Shown: positions 41,336 to 53,110 of the stretch, one piece after another | Position numbering within the stretch: the first letter of the stretch is position 1 | How the letters are laid out: every line of letters begins with the position of its first letter | NCBI GenBank assembly: GCA_029204225.1 | Contig: CM055100.1 | Coordinates: 46,886,016 to 46,946,015, forward strand | Reading direction: 5' to 3' | Source of the DNA: Diphasiastrum complanatum | Taxonomy: Eukaryota > Streptophyta > Lycopodiopsida > Lycopodiales > Lycopodiaceae | DNA length: 60,000 bases | Made by a program: the position numbers and the translations under genes | Notes under the pieces: model-generated | Told to the model about the DNA's origin: nothing | Databases searched by the model: none | What the model saw: the letters and a program-made list of their open reading frames with translations, nothing else

Positions 41336-41338
<3 letters not shown>

Positions 41339-41368
41339 AATCTACTCAAAATACTGTGCCTACGCTTG

Positions 41369-41695
41369 TAGGCTATTCAAAGTGATAATTGGACAAAGTA
41401 TGCAACTCCAGGAGTGCCGATATGGATTCACTTCTACAAGAATTCAGATCTCTCTATTGGTAATGCACTAATCATTCTTTAATTATTCCGCATTTGGTTA
41501 TAATTTAAAGATGACTCTAGAAGTGCCATTTATTCGAGTTGGTCTATACTCTCTATTTGAAAAAACACATCATGATGTACTTGCAGTTGGAGTCAAAGCA
41601 TTTTCCATGGCTTTACCTGCCCTTATGAAGGCCTATGAACAAGGACTTGTCGAGTATTTTGTATTCACGGCAATAAAACCATCTTCTTGATACTC
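41369..41695 (+). pseudogene. Two coding-like stretches, unrecognised host exons?
   Basis: After TTGTAG at about 41373 the frame reads AIQSDNWTKYATPGVPIWIH and FYKNSDLSI up to a GGTAATG donor-like site at 41460. A second open stretch from 41509 reads VPFIRVGLYSLFEKTHHDVL, AVGVKAFSMALPALMKAYEQ, GLVEYFVF and ends TGA near 41690. Both look like real protein, but the phases do not join cleanly and I recognise no family. They might be captured exons. Confidence 0.3.
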
Positions 41696-42959
41696 TCTCT
41701 ATTGATGCTTATCATCGTTTAGATTGTCATGGCTTTTTGAACTCCATAACTTGTTTAGAGCATTGGTTTTGAGCTTTTTCATGCCATGCTTAGGTGGTGA
41801 ACCTAAGCCTTTCTCAAGAAATTGTAAGTGCACGTGGAAAGGAGAGATCTTTTCAATGGCAATGATTTTCTTGTTTAATGAAGTATTTGAAGTGTGAGTT
41901 TATTTCTCTTCATAGTAGAACAAATTCCACATTTATCTTTTGCATTACGATAACTCCAACATGTTTATAATATCAAGAAGTCAAGAGTATCACTTTGACC
42001 ACTCTAATATAACAAAATAGAATAATCATTTTAAGAGAATACACCAATTCAATCACTCAAAATATCTAGCAGATCCATTAAGTCTCAGATAATTATAATT
42101 CAATCCAGAGTACTGCAGTTACTCTAATGAATTAATAGCCCCATTTCTAGCATTTCATGTAAGAAATCAACAATCCATCTGAATTTCAATACATTTAACT
42201 GTCTCCTATAAATCCGGAGATGTAGATTGAACTCGTACACAAACACATATAGACTACAATTGTAGCAGAATACAGTCCACTAAAGTAAGCAAAACTCTCC
42301 ATAAGTAAAAGCAATTTACTTAACGAAAAACGACTATGAGACCCATAGGACTCAATAAAATACTAGAGTAAAGAGATTTAGACTTACAAAATGTTGATCT
42401 AAAATCTCAACTCAGATTGGAAATTACTCAACATACTTAAGAATTTGTATATTTCTTGATTGTCCTCTGATTAAGTATCCATTTATGATTCGTCAATCAC
42501 AAATAGTTAAACTCTTATGATTTGTCAATCATAACTATTCGTTTCACCAATTAAGTTTTTATAGGAGTAATCTAATCACTCAAGTTAGTTCCAATGATTT
42601 AGAAATCTCAAATGTCTAGGTGCAGATCTTAATTGTACCAGTACAACACCACATTTAGATCCTTATCCAAATCACTTTTAAGTTAACCAATAAATCTTTC
42701 AGAACAAGACTCGTTAACTTTGCAAGTAATTTCTCAACACAATACTTGATCATATGTCTATGTTCACTGACTAGGTTAAGTGCACCAAATAACCCTAGTA
42801 ACCAAGAATACATAGTAGATCCATACATGATTAATTGTACACATATGAGAACAATCTCACTATGACCCAATACATACACATATGTCCTTATCTAGCAAAT
42901 GTTAAAATTGTCACTTCTAGCTTGATATATTTGATCAATCATGAGATCTATATTCATGA
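41696..42959. other. AT-rich, no gene seen
   Basis: Only short open frames with no domains. No LTR edges, tRNA or tandem repeats could be supported here. Confidence 0.4.
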
Positions 42960-44348
42960 TAGGGTCTCACACATCACGGAGCCTATTCCCACATGTGAAA
43001 GGATGTACAAAAAGTACTTGATAGTAGTTAGATTGATTTTGGTTCAATCTACACAAGTGTGAACTTGATTTGTGGCAAGAATCTAAGAAAAAGTCACTTT
43101 GACCAATTTCCATGTAATTAGCTTGCACTTCCATGTGAATGAGTAAATGCTCCCACATGCCAAGTTGTTGTTCACATGTGTGGATCAGGTTGTAGAGGAT
43201 AAGATTTAGATATTCCACTAGATCCTATTCTATAGGGTTCCATATTTGTGGAAGACTAGCTTTTTGGTTTCTAGCTAATGTGATAAGTCAACTTTGGATA
43301 ATGAGCATATTTGGCTCCCATTGGTTGGATCTAGATGACTAGGCACTCTTCACACATGTGAAGGCCTGCTTGTGAAAGTATTGTACTTTAGGACCATGAA
43401 TGGATCTACAAAAGATCCACAAGAGTGATCGGATGCTTGCTTAACAATCTATCAAAAAACTAGTCATCAAAAAGTTGATCTAGATTGGCAATTTGACAAA
43501 CAACAAGCATTAACAATCAAAAGCATTGATAAACATTGAGATCTAAGCCCACACGTGTGTACTGTAGGCTGTAGTACGGCCTTCAACCTGAGAAACAAGT
43601 AGAAATTGATTTGGTTGCATTTGGATCACAAAAACTCAATGTACATAGTGAACTAGCTTGAGATTGCCAATGAGCTCCAAAAATTTTCTATCTTCTCACT
43701 ATGGGAGCTTGGAATACATAGCAAATTAGATTTCCTTCTTGAAGTTAGGTGGATTTCCAGCATGTAATAAGGAAGTTAACTCACCTTTCTTGCCCTAAAA
43801 TGAAACCCTAGCCAAGATCCTAGAGTTATGCTTGGTAGGTAGCTAGTTGGTCAAATTTTCACCTTAAACTTAGGTGTAGGTCCTATAAAGTGTGAAAAAT
43901 GCAAAAATAAGCTTCGTAGAGGCCAGAAATCATGTATATAGGATGATTACACATGTGTGGAGCCTGTTCTCACATGTGGAAATAGTGTACTTGTCATGTA
44001 CCATAATCATATAGGTTGTACATATGATTTAATTCAAGTTCAGGTGGCTAAAAAGGCCAAAAACTAGTTTTTTAGACATATGACACATGGCATCAATCTA
44101 TTGATTGCATGAGCCACATCCTTTGGTTAGGTGTCATATCCCATGTGTAGAGGATAGCTCACATGTGTGGAATAAGCTGAAGTAGGCAAATTTTGACTTC
44201 TAGAAGATTTCCAAGAAGATTTCCATATAGAAGGAAAATGAACCAAAAGTGCGCAAGATAGAAGGTTTTGTCCAAGTGTCAGTTTTGCACGATGAATCAT
44301 CATATGACAAAGCACCTTCACACATGTGGGATCATAGGGATGATCAGT
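42960..44348 (+). other. Probable upstream LTR/flank of element X with CACATGTG palindromes
   Basis: No gene. The stretch holds at least seven CACATGTG 8-mers plus one ACACGTGT, often followed by TGGA or GAAA. It runs straight into the LTR part defined by the downstream repeat, so the LTR may be longer than 375 bp, but its start cannot be fixed. Confidence 0.4.
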
Positions 44349-44723
44349 ACCACGAGCTCCCACTTATTGTATATATAGAGCCACATTTGGCCATAATCAA
44401 TGTGAGACACCAATCTTGGTTTTGGAAGCAATTTTGAGTGATTCTCTCCATTTATTTACATTTGTTTTGATTGTTTTGAGGTTCTATCAATGTGTACTTG
44501 ATTTTCAGGTTGGAGTCTGTACTCAGACAGTGTTTCACATGTGTGAAACCATAAAGTACACTTACCTTCAATTAATGATTGTTCTTGTTAGGATTTTGTG
44601 TCTAAAATTGATTTAGATTGATCTTAATCTGAAGTAGATTGATAGATCAAGTAATCTGACAACCAATCCCTCTTGAGGATCAGATTAGGATCCACTCTTG
44701 GTCCTTTTTGTACTTTTTGCACA
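44349..44723 (+). repeat. Element X 5' LTR (part alignable to 3' LTR)
   Basis: It includes a TATATATAG TATA-like box near 44370 and a CACATGTG palindrome at 44536. I count seven substitutions and no gaps against 47311-47685. Confidence 0.82.
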
Positions 44724-44735
44724 TGGTATCAGAGC
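44724..44735 (+). other. Element X primer-binding site
   Basis: TGGTATCAGAGC directly after the LTR end CACA. Confidence 0.88.
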
Positions 44736-46330
44736 CTAGTACAAGAGTTTTTGTTGAAATTGATAGGGTTAATCGAAATCAAAGCCAAAATTAGCAATTT
44801 TTTGGAAACTAGTCAAATTTTGGGTAGCGAGTTGGATTTGATAGATATTCTCAAAATTATTGGACCAGGACTTGTTGTGGGATGTAGGAACCCTTTTTAC
44901 ACGTGTAAGGCTGTACAGCTCTGGTTCTGGCTGAGAAATTTTAAAAATTTGTACAATTTGACTCACACACCCAATTTGAGAGATTTTTGGTGCAAAATCA
45001 AGCATTTTCTATAGAGAATCTAATGCCTTGATTAGTTCTTGGATTAGATCAGCCAAGAAATTAAATTTGAAGCTTGAAATAGGTGTATTAATTGATCATC
45101 TCTTATTTTTTGAGTGCATGTTGAAGTTGAGAGAGATTTTGCTAAAAATCATAGATTAAGGAGTGATATGCAAGGTGAGAGGTTGAAATCCATTGTACCA
45201 TCACTCTAGATTTGCTCAAGAGTGATAGGGTCAAGTTTAGAAGCATCAATTTGCTAGAAAACATCTTTGGATTTGTCCTCCAAGTGAAACCTTTGAGAGT
45301 TTTTAGTGCATATAGAGCATCTATGCAAATCTTTTGTAGAATTTGACATAGATTGGCTTAAATTGAGAGTTCTAGAAAAGAGATTGAGATCCAAGTCACA
45401 TTGCTCAACCCTACTCAATTTGTTTGAGTGATTTTAAGGTTTGAAAAGAGTCATTAAGGTGTCTATGACAAATGTGTAGAGAGAGATCCAATTTTGTAAG
45501 AGTTCCTTCCTTTGTAGAGGGCAAGATCTAGAAGCTCATTTTGTGTTGTTATTGGTGGAGAGTTTGTCTTCTCCTAGGTGATCAAATCTTTCTAAGTGAC
45601 ATTAGCTCTTTGAAGCATAATATATTAGTGAGAAAAATCACAACTTTTGATTTTGAATTTCATTCCAAGTCTCTAAAGGTAGAGTAATTGGTAGAATCCA
45701 ATAGGGGTGATTGAATCAATTTATTGAGCAAAAATTGACATAGTATGTATGAAGCTCAAATTAGTTCTATTCAACTTTCTTTGTGAGAGTGTGAGGGTAA
45801 ATTTGTGATTCCATTGGATTTCTAGAATGAGGAGGAGTCCATATTTGAGTATTCATGCATGGTTGAGATCTTTGTGAATATCTAGTTGTCTAATTTTTTA
45901 AGCTTTGTGAAAAATTGGTGGTATAGTTTGTTGTCAAATCAAATCAAATTCATTCCAAATATCAAGTGTGAGATTAGTTGGGTCAAGAATGAGTCCAAAA
46001 GAAGTGATTAATTTTGATTTTCATGTTTTTGAGACAAGACCCATCTTTTGTTCAAGAATCTCAAGTGTTGAGAGAACTAGTCAAGTGAAAAAGAAAATCT
46101 AGGTGTCAAATCTTTTCATATCCATTTCAACTTTCAAAAGAAAGAGTCATTGGTATTTGAGGAGTCCAATAGGAGATTGTATCTTATTTCTTTTGTGATT
46201 TGATTCAAATATTGTGTGCTTTTGTCTTAGTGATCAAAGCAAAGTTTCCAAGTGACTAGTCATTAGTGTGAAGATTGATTCTTACGTTTGTGAGCTAGAT
46301 CTTTTGTAGATCATTCTAGATTATTGTAAG

Positions 46331-47578
46331 ATGTTCAAATCTAGTCTCTTCAAAGTCACAAATTACATTTGTAGAATCATATCACAGGTTTTTATTCACA
46401 TGACATACCTTTGTGGCAAGGGAAGATATATTTTCTCAAGATGCTACAAAAAGAAGACCAATCCATCCAAGGAGAACCAAAGCAAGGGGGCCGAGGTGAA
46501 GGATGGAGCTTCAAGTTTGAAATGCAAATACAAGAATGACAAGTCCAAGGGAAGGTGTTTCCTTTGTGGAAAGGTGAATGAGGCTTGGAGTCTCACAAGG
46601 ACTTGCAAGATTTGTCTTCAAGAGTCCATCACAACACATGTCAAATCTTTTGAAATTTTTCATTTGGAAGTGCATTGTCTGGTTCAAAATACAAAGATAG
46701 ATGTCAATTTCATGAAAGTAACTTGGATTTATTTCATGTCCTTGGAGAGTAATTTGCTTGGAACTTTGGACAAGTTAAAACTTATTGTTATTATCCAAGA
46801 GAAATCAATCAAGAATAAGGAGCAATCACAAAATGAAAATAGTTTCATTTATGCTCTCATGTCAACTTATGAAGATCTATTTTGCTTTGAAGGCATTTTT
46901 GTATCTCAAAGGTGGATTAAGGCAATACTAGTTGAGTGTGATGCCTTAAAAGATAGCAAAATATGTGTTCCTTGTAAGCTTACATTAGTTATGAAGTCAA
47001 GGAAATGGAAATATTTTCATAATGTAGGATCTTTTGGTTTCAATAAGATCATGAATGATGTGTTCATTCATAAAGATGAAAATTGTAAGTTTTCAATCTT
47101 AAAGGCAAGTTGTAAACTTCTTATGAGAATAAGTGAAGCATCCAAAATGGACACTTATATCCATAAGCAAGTAGTTAGCCTTATTGAGATGGAAATACCT
47201 TTTGATTTCAATATTGGAGAAATCATGCCAAGTTGTGGTGATTTTTGGACTTATGTTTCTAGCATAAGCAATCTTGATAATCATAGGAAGCGCATATTGA
47301 ATGGTCATACACCACGAGCTCCCACTTATTGTATATATAGAGCCACATTTGGCCATAATCAATGTGAGACACCAATCTTGGTTTTGGAAGCAATTTTGAG
47401 TGATTCTCTCCATTTGTCTACATTTGTTTTGATTGTTTTGAGGTTCTATCAATGTGTACTTGATTTTCAGGTTGGAGTCCGTACTCAGACAGTGTTTCAC
47501 ATGTGTGAAACCATAAAGTACACTTACCTTCAATTAATGATTATTCTTGTTAGGATTTTGTGTCTAGAATTGATCTAG
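46331..47578 (+). CDS. Element X open frame, unrecognised Cys-containing protein
   Basis: The frame starts MFKSSLFKVTNYICRIISQV. The element-specific part ends near codon 327 (about 47310), after which it reads on into the 3' LTR. It has a Lys-rich region with GRCFLCGKVNEAWSLTRTCK and ICLQ (two CX2C pairs, zinc-finger-like, residues about 77-100). A long region without known domains follows (HLEVHCLVQ, KVTWIYFMSLES, ECDALKDSKICVPCKLTLVM). I recognise no family. The Lys-rich Cys part could be a diverged gag zinc region. The inverted copy at 53071-54018 keeps most of this frame open. Confidence 0.5.
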   Translation: MFKSSLFKVTNYICRIISQVFIHMTYLCGKGRYIFSRCYKKKTNPSKENQSKGAEVKDGASSLKCKYKNDKSKGRCFLCGKVNEAWSLTRTCKICLQESITTHVKSFEIFHLEVHCLVQNTKIDVNFMKVTWIYFMSLESNLLGTLDKLKLIVIIQEKSIKNKEQSQNENSFIYALMSTYEDLFCFEGIFVSQRWIKAILVECDALKDSKICVPCKLTLVMKSRKWKYFHNVGSFGFNKIMNDVFIHKDENCKFSILKASCKLLMRISEASKMDTYIHKQVVSLIEMEIPFDFNIGEIMPSCGDFWTYVSSISNLDNHRKRILNGHTPRAPTYCIYRATFGHNQCETPILVLEAILSDSLHLSTFVLIVLRFYQCVLDFQVGVRTQTVFHMCETIKYTYLQLMIILVRILCLELI

Positions 47579-47685
47579 ATTGATCTTAATCTGAAGTAGA
47601 TAGATAGATCAAGTAATCTGACAACCAATCCCTCTTGAGGATCAGATTAGGATCCACTCTTGGTCCTTTTTGTACTTTTTGCACA
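47311..47685 (+). repeat. Element X 3' LTR, left-truncated
   Basis: ACCACGAGCTCCC through TTTTTGCACA is co-linear with 44349-44723. After it comes TAAAGTAG instead of a primer site. Confidence 0.82.
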
Positions 47686-47699
47686 TAAAGTAGAGATGA

Positions 47700-49284
47700 C
47701 CACCAAATAGACATGACCAACTCTCTTGACTTGACCTAACCTACATTAGGAGTGGGTTGCCATGTGGCATTTTGGCCATACATGTGTGGAACCCAATTAT
47801 GTACAAAATTTACACTATTCTTCATGGTTTTTGATCAAGCTAGATTTACCAATTTTTGAAAATTCTTCACACTCCTCAAATTTAGCTTGATCTATCTACA
47901 ACTCTCTTGATAGATGAATGAATGCTTTTAGAAGTGTCTAAAAAATCTAGCTACAAACAAGAAAATTTTGAGACTCCAATAGAGAATGATGTCCATGAAG
48001 GATCTTTTACCACCTCTTAAAGGATCCCTTACAAGATGTTCCACAAATGTGTCTATATATATGTAGCACACTTCAAAAATATACATCATGCCAAGCCCTG
48101 GATTCCAAGACATTTTGTGCACTTAAAGATACATCAATTAAACTATTAAGTGCATATGTAATGTTGCCAAAGACAACTTGCCTTGCTTGATCCATATGAT
48201 TGAGCCTAGGTGGTTCCATCTTGATACTCAAGGTTCTTCTTGGAGTCCTCGGGTCTTGAGCTTGCTCCTCCACTTGACTTGACTCCAAAACATCAATGAA
48301 TTGAATAAGGTGTTGATCCAAAGGTGCTTCTTCAAGTTTACAGATCTTCCACTCTTGAAAGATCACATTTCCACCATTGAGCAAAACACTACCATCATTC
48401 CTATCATTGAAATAGGATAATCTTTGTTCCTTACATTGAAATGATCATGCTCAAAGCATGTGGACCCAAAGATTTTCAATACAAATGATGTTTCATCTTT
48501 TATGACACTATTCAAACTATTACAAAAATAGTTATCCAACAAAATTGCTTTATCAACAACAAATGGAGATTTGAAAGCTTAAATTTTCATTGCCTTGTCA
48601 TACAAAGTACTAAACATCATAGATCTTAAAGATAAGCAACAAGTCACTCCATGTCTATTAATACTATCCAACAAGTACTCAAAGATAGTAGACTCTCCAA
48701 TGCTCACCATCCTTGCAAGATCCACACTTGAATGAAAAATTTGCATGCAATTTGATGATTCGGCCATTGTCATTGAAGATTCCCTTGGAATTCTCATGCT
48801 TTGAGTCTGATCCTCAAGATCTTCCTCCTTTTGATGCCCCTCCTCAATGAAAGCAATATCACACTTTGTCAAGATCTCCTCTCGAGTGATCTCCTCCTTT
48901 GCCAAGCTCACCCTCTCAAAAGCAACACTAGCTTCCAACTTAAACAATCTTCCATGCTTAAATCCCTTTGCAATGCAAACATCATTCTTCAAGATGAAAC
49001 AAACACCATGCTTAAAGTGGACATCCAAACCACTTTTTAAGAGTAGACCAACACTAAGCATATTCTTGGTGATTGATGGTACATAAAGGACATTTTCTAG
49101 ATCCATGTATTTTGAGAATTCTAGACACAAAGAGATGGTGCCTGTGAAAGATTCAACTAGTTTCATCACATTTTGCAATATTTCCATATTTGGCATATTG
49201 AGGCCAAAACTTGTTTTAGACTTAGAAGTTGACTTTTCAAAGTTCATTGGTCTAAATTTTATTTGGATAGACACTTTTTGAAAG
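47700..49284 (-). pseudogene. Copia-7 fragment
   Basis: On the minus strand 49274-48579 reads the copia protease tail and pre-integrase region: YMDLENVLYVPSITKNMLSV, LLLKSGLDVHFKHGVCFI, GFKHGRLFKLEA. The next piece, 48384-48073, reads like the linker between integrase and RT (DPRTPRRTLSIKMEPPRLN). The integrase core is missing in between. The rest, to 47700, is probably LTR or unrelated. The fragment is cut on the right by the Copia-6 LTR. Confidence 0.6.
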
Positions 49285-49792
49285 TGTGGGAAAGATAGAA
49301 TGCGAGTTTGAGTAGATTCAATTTGAATAAGTTGGGTACATTGAATCTAGACCCAAAATTGGTAGGGTTAGCATTTTGGTGGGAAAGCCAAGTGGCCAAA
49401 TAGGGTTTGGACCTGCTATAAAAGGATGTAACTCGTGGAGAGAGTCATCTTCTCTCTTCTCTATCTCATTTCATGCTTATACATGGTTCTCTTGGGTTCT
49501 ACTATCCATTGGTGCACTATCTTGGTGATTGCTTGCAATTCTATGTGTAGAATGATCTATATTTGTTATTTTTGGATCCACACGTGTGAAATATAGTAGC
49601 TTGCTGATTTTGTACGGATAGCAACAGTACATTATCATTTCATTCAAGTTTGATCAAGTTCTATTAGTGTTTGCATCTCAAATTGTGTGTAGATGCTGAT
49701 TTTTCTACATTGGTGAAATTGGTAGTGTATTTCTCTTTCTAACCAAAGATCATTCAAGTAGATTGGATCTTAAGGATCTGAAATCTTTCACA
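49285..49792 (+). repeat. Copia-6 5' LTR
   Basis: It starts TGTGGGAAAGATAG and ends AAATCTTTCACA just before the primer site. It contains a TATA box CTATAAAAGG (49415-49424), a TC-rich initiator-like region and an ACACGTGT palindrome (49580-49587). The left edge is inferred from TG and the end of the Copia-7 homology. Confidence 0.7.
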
Positions 49793-49804
49793 TGGTATCA
49801 GAGC
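49793..49804 (+). other. Copia-6 primer-binding site
   Basis: TGGTATCAGAGC directly after the LTR. Confidence 0.9.
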
Positions 49805-50392
49805 TTGTGTTTCAGGTTATGAAGAAGAAAATCAGATCTATCAATGATTTGGTGAAGATATCAAGTCTAGAGCATGCTAGAGAGGATTCTACACCAAAAT
49901 CGGGTTTTTTGCTTTTGTAGATTGGATCTTTTGTAGATCAAAACACTAAATAGGTCAATATACCTGTTCAATTCCGTTTTTTGAATTCACATGCTGGATT
50001 TGACCGATTTTTGGATCATTGGTTCAGCCTAAGTGGTGGCTTATAGATTGCATATCAAATTTTCAGCATTTGCATGTAGATTTGAAATAGTCAATTTTTT
50101 GTGATTTTGTCAAAACCCTAATTTTGATTGGATCTCTAGATAGTGAGGTTTCTGGACTTCATTTGAGTGTGTTTCAATCTTAGGAAGTGGCAAAAGTCAT
50201 TAGATTGAGGATAGATTATAGGTTGATCAAGATTCCATGATTCTATGTGTTGATTTGCTTGGATAAGTGCTAGAAGAGAATTTGTGAGATAGTTTCAAAT
50301 CTTGGTGATTTCTTTTGAAATCATTTGTTGTTGTTCAAAGGAGTGCTTTGTGCATTGAAGCAGGTTGAAAGAGAAGATCAGGTTATTGCTAC

Positions 50393-52978
50393 ATGGCAAC
50401 CTCAATTGGAGTCATGTTGGAAGCCAATGATAGGCTTACCTCAAGTAACTATTCATTATGGAAAGTGAGGATGGAGTCACTTCTTGAGATGAATGATGTT
50501 TTGGATATTGTTGTAGGTTTGGAGGAGAGACCAGCAACACAACAAGATCAATTGAGGTATGACAAGAGGGCCAAGAAGGCTCTACACATGATAAAGATGA
50601 ATGTTACCAATGAACTTCTCAAGGAAGTTGGTAAGTGCACATCATCTTTGGAAGCTTGGAATTCATTGAAGAAGCTTTATGAATCCAAGTCTACTTCTAG
50701 AGTGTTGACTCTAAGAAGGCAAATCTTTTCTTGTTTGCAAAAGAATGAAGAAAGTCCAAGTACTTTTATTTTGAGAATGAAAGCATTGAATGATGAGTTA
50801 GCTTGCATAGATGAAAGCATTAAGGAAGGATAGCTTATTCAAGTGATTCTTAATGGCTTCTTGGATCCTCATGCTAACATTGTTCAAAGTATTGCTATTC
50901 AAAAGACTTTGCCAAGTTTGATGGATCTTCAAGAGATCTTGATCAATGAGGAATATAGGCTTCAAGCAAGAGGTGGATCTACATCGACACTTCAAGAGGA
51001 TGCTATGTTCACAAAGGGAAAATTCAAGGGCAAAACCAAAAGCAAGTGGTCTAAAGGGCAAGATCAAGTGGATGCTTCTTCAAGTGGAAAAAAGAAGGAT
51101 AGATCAAAGCTCAAGTGCTTCTATTGTGGCATCAAAGGACACTTTGCAAGTGAGTGCTACAAGAAGAAGAGAGATCAAGGAGACAAGCAAGGTAATCTTA
51201 CTCTTGATGAGGATGGTTTGGATGTGCAAGATGCAAATGATGATGCTTTTGTGATGTCTTCATGTATGCTGGCTAATGATGGAGATCTAGATCCTTGGTG
51301 GATTGATAGTGGAGCAAGTTCACACATGACCTTTCACAAAGAGTACTTCACTTCTTTGTTGGCATATGGAGATGACAAGAGGGTGATCTACACGGGCAAT
51401 GATGGTGAGTGTGCAATCAAAGGGGTTGGCACAATTCCTATTTCTCTCTCTACAAATAGGAATGTTCATTTGGAGGATGTCTTGTTTATTCCATCTATTA
51501 CCAAGAATTTGCTTAGTGTGAGTCAAATGCTAAGTAAGGGCCTCAAGGTGGAGTTTGATGGAGATGCTTGTTTGATCAAAAGGAAGGATGTCTTGATTGG
51601 AAAAGGTAAAAGGAAAGGGAAGTTGTTCAAACTTGATGCTTGTGTTATTGCTAACCAAGTTGGATGTGTTGCAAGGGAGCAAATTTCTATTCAAGAGGTT
51701 TGGCACAAAAGGATGGGACACCTCAACTTCAAGTCATTGGAGGTAATGGCAAGGAAGAAGGTTGTGATTGGTCTTCCAAGTTCCTTAAGTAATGACAAGC
51801 ATGTTTGTGAGTCTTGTGCTTTGTCTAAGTCACATAGACTACCTTATACTAGATCTATTTCTAGATCTACAAAGCCTTTTCAACTTGTACATTCGGATAT
51901 TCATGGATTTACTACAATTAGCAATAATGGAGCTAAGATGTATGTAGCATTCATTGATGATTTTAGTAGATTTTGTTGGATCTATCTACTAAGGAGCAAG
52001 GATGAAGTGTATGATGTCTTTGTCAAGTTCAAGAATGCAAGGAAGAACCAATTTTCCACAAAGATCAAGTGCTTGAGAGGTGACAATGGTGGTGAGTACA
52101 TATCTAACAAGTTCAAGGCCTTTTGTGATGAGCATGGGATCAAGAGAGAGTATACAACATCAAGGACTCCACAACAAAATGGAGTGGCTGAAAGGAAGAA
52201 TAGGACTTTATGTGAAAGTGCTAAAGCTATGAGGTTAAGTGCTAATCTTGACAAACCATTTTGGGATCAAGCTTTGTTGTGTGCCAATTTCTTGTGCAAT
52301 AGGTGGCCGAGTGCTATTTTGGATGGAAGGACACCTTTTGAGATGCTATTCAAGAGGAGGCCGAGTGTCAACTTTCTAAGAACCTTTGGATGCACATGCT
52401 ATGTCAACATTACTCTTGATGATAGGACCAAGGAGGATCCATCTTCAAGAAGAGGTATTTTTGTTGGATATAGTGAGGTGAGTAAAGCCTACAAGGTTTA
52501 CATTCCTTCTACTAACAAAGTGATTGTTGGTAGAGATGTCATTTTTGATGAGGGAAACATTCCAAAGGTGTCTTCAAGCATGATTGATGGTAAAGTAGAT
52601 GGTTCTAACATTCTTGATGTTGATGAGAAGGATCCTACTTTGGATGGTGGTGATCATGGACCTTCATCAAGTCAAAAGCCAAGGAGAACATCAAGAGAAA
52701 GACAAGTACCTTCAAGGCTCACATATGATCAAAAGGGTAAGAAAGTAGTTTCTGAAAATTATATTGCTTTCCTAACCTCTTTGGATGATCCTACAAGTGT
52801 AGATCAAGTAAGGAAAGAAGAGGAGTGGATCCAACCAATGGATCTTGAGTATCAAGCTCTTATGAAGAGTGAAACATCTTTTGGAGGATCTTCTTGTGTA
52901 CATGGAGCTATGCAAGTGGATGGATGTTCTTGCTGTAAAATCAAGTATTGGATCTGGAAAACAAAATTTGTTCAATGA
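50393..52978 (+). pseudogene. Copia-6 gag-protease-integrase, one premature stop, 3' truncated
   Basis: The ATG at 50393 (MATSIGVMLEANDRL) opens a gag with the UBN2 core (SSNYSLWKVRMESLL, SLEAWNSLKKLYESKS). A single in-frame TAG at 50831 interrupts it; the same frame then stays open to 52978. The zinc knuckle is CFYCGIKGHFASEC near 51118. The protease motif WWIDSGASSHMT is near 51297. Pre-integrase reads WHKRMGHLNF...CESCALSK. The integrase core reads LVHSDIHGF, FIDDFSRFCWIYLL, LRGDNGGEYIS and PQQNGVAERKNRTLCE, with D, D and E in place. Homology stops near 52865 just as RT would begin (EEEWIQPMDLEYQALM), so RT, RNase H and the 3' LTR are missing. Related to Copia-4. Confidence 0.9.
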
Positions 52979-53110
52979 CTTTGATGATCAAGTTGAAGAT
53001 CAAGAAATTGATCTCAAAGCGCTTCAACTAGTCAAAAGGGAAGTTGGCAGTTTGGAGCTAGTCAAGAGCATCAAAGGAGAGACCTCCATGTCTCATAATG
53101 ATCACAACAA
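52979..53110 (+). other. Copia-6 / inverted element X junction
   Basis: Plus-strand frames read VKREVGSLELVKSIKGETSM, which I cannot place. The inverted repeat starts at about 53111. Confidence 0.35.

Larger units (their letters stand above)
44349..47685 (+). mobile_element. Element X, LTR element with non-standard interior
   Basis: Two 375-bp direct repeats (44349-44723 and 47311-47685) end in TTTTTGCACA. The first is followed by a primer-binding site TGGTATCAGAGC (44724-44735). Between them are about 2.6 kb without integrase, RT or RNase H, but with one long open frame. It is therefore a non-autonomous LTR element (LARD-like). The 3' LTR lacks its left part because the interior joins it directly. 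Confidence 0.75.
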
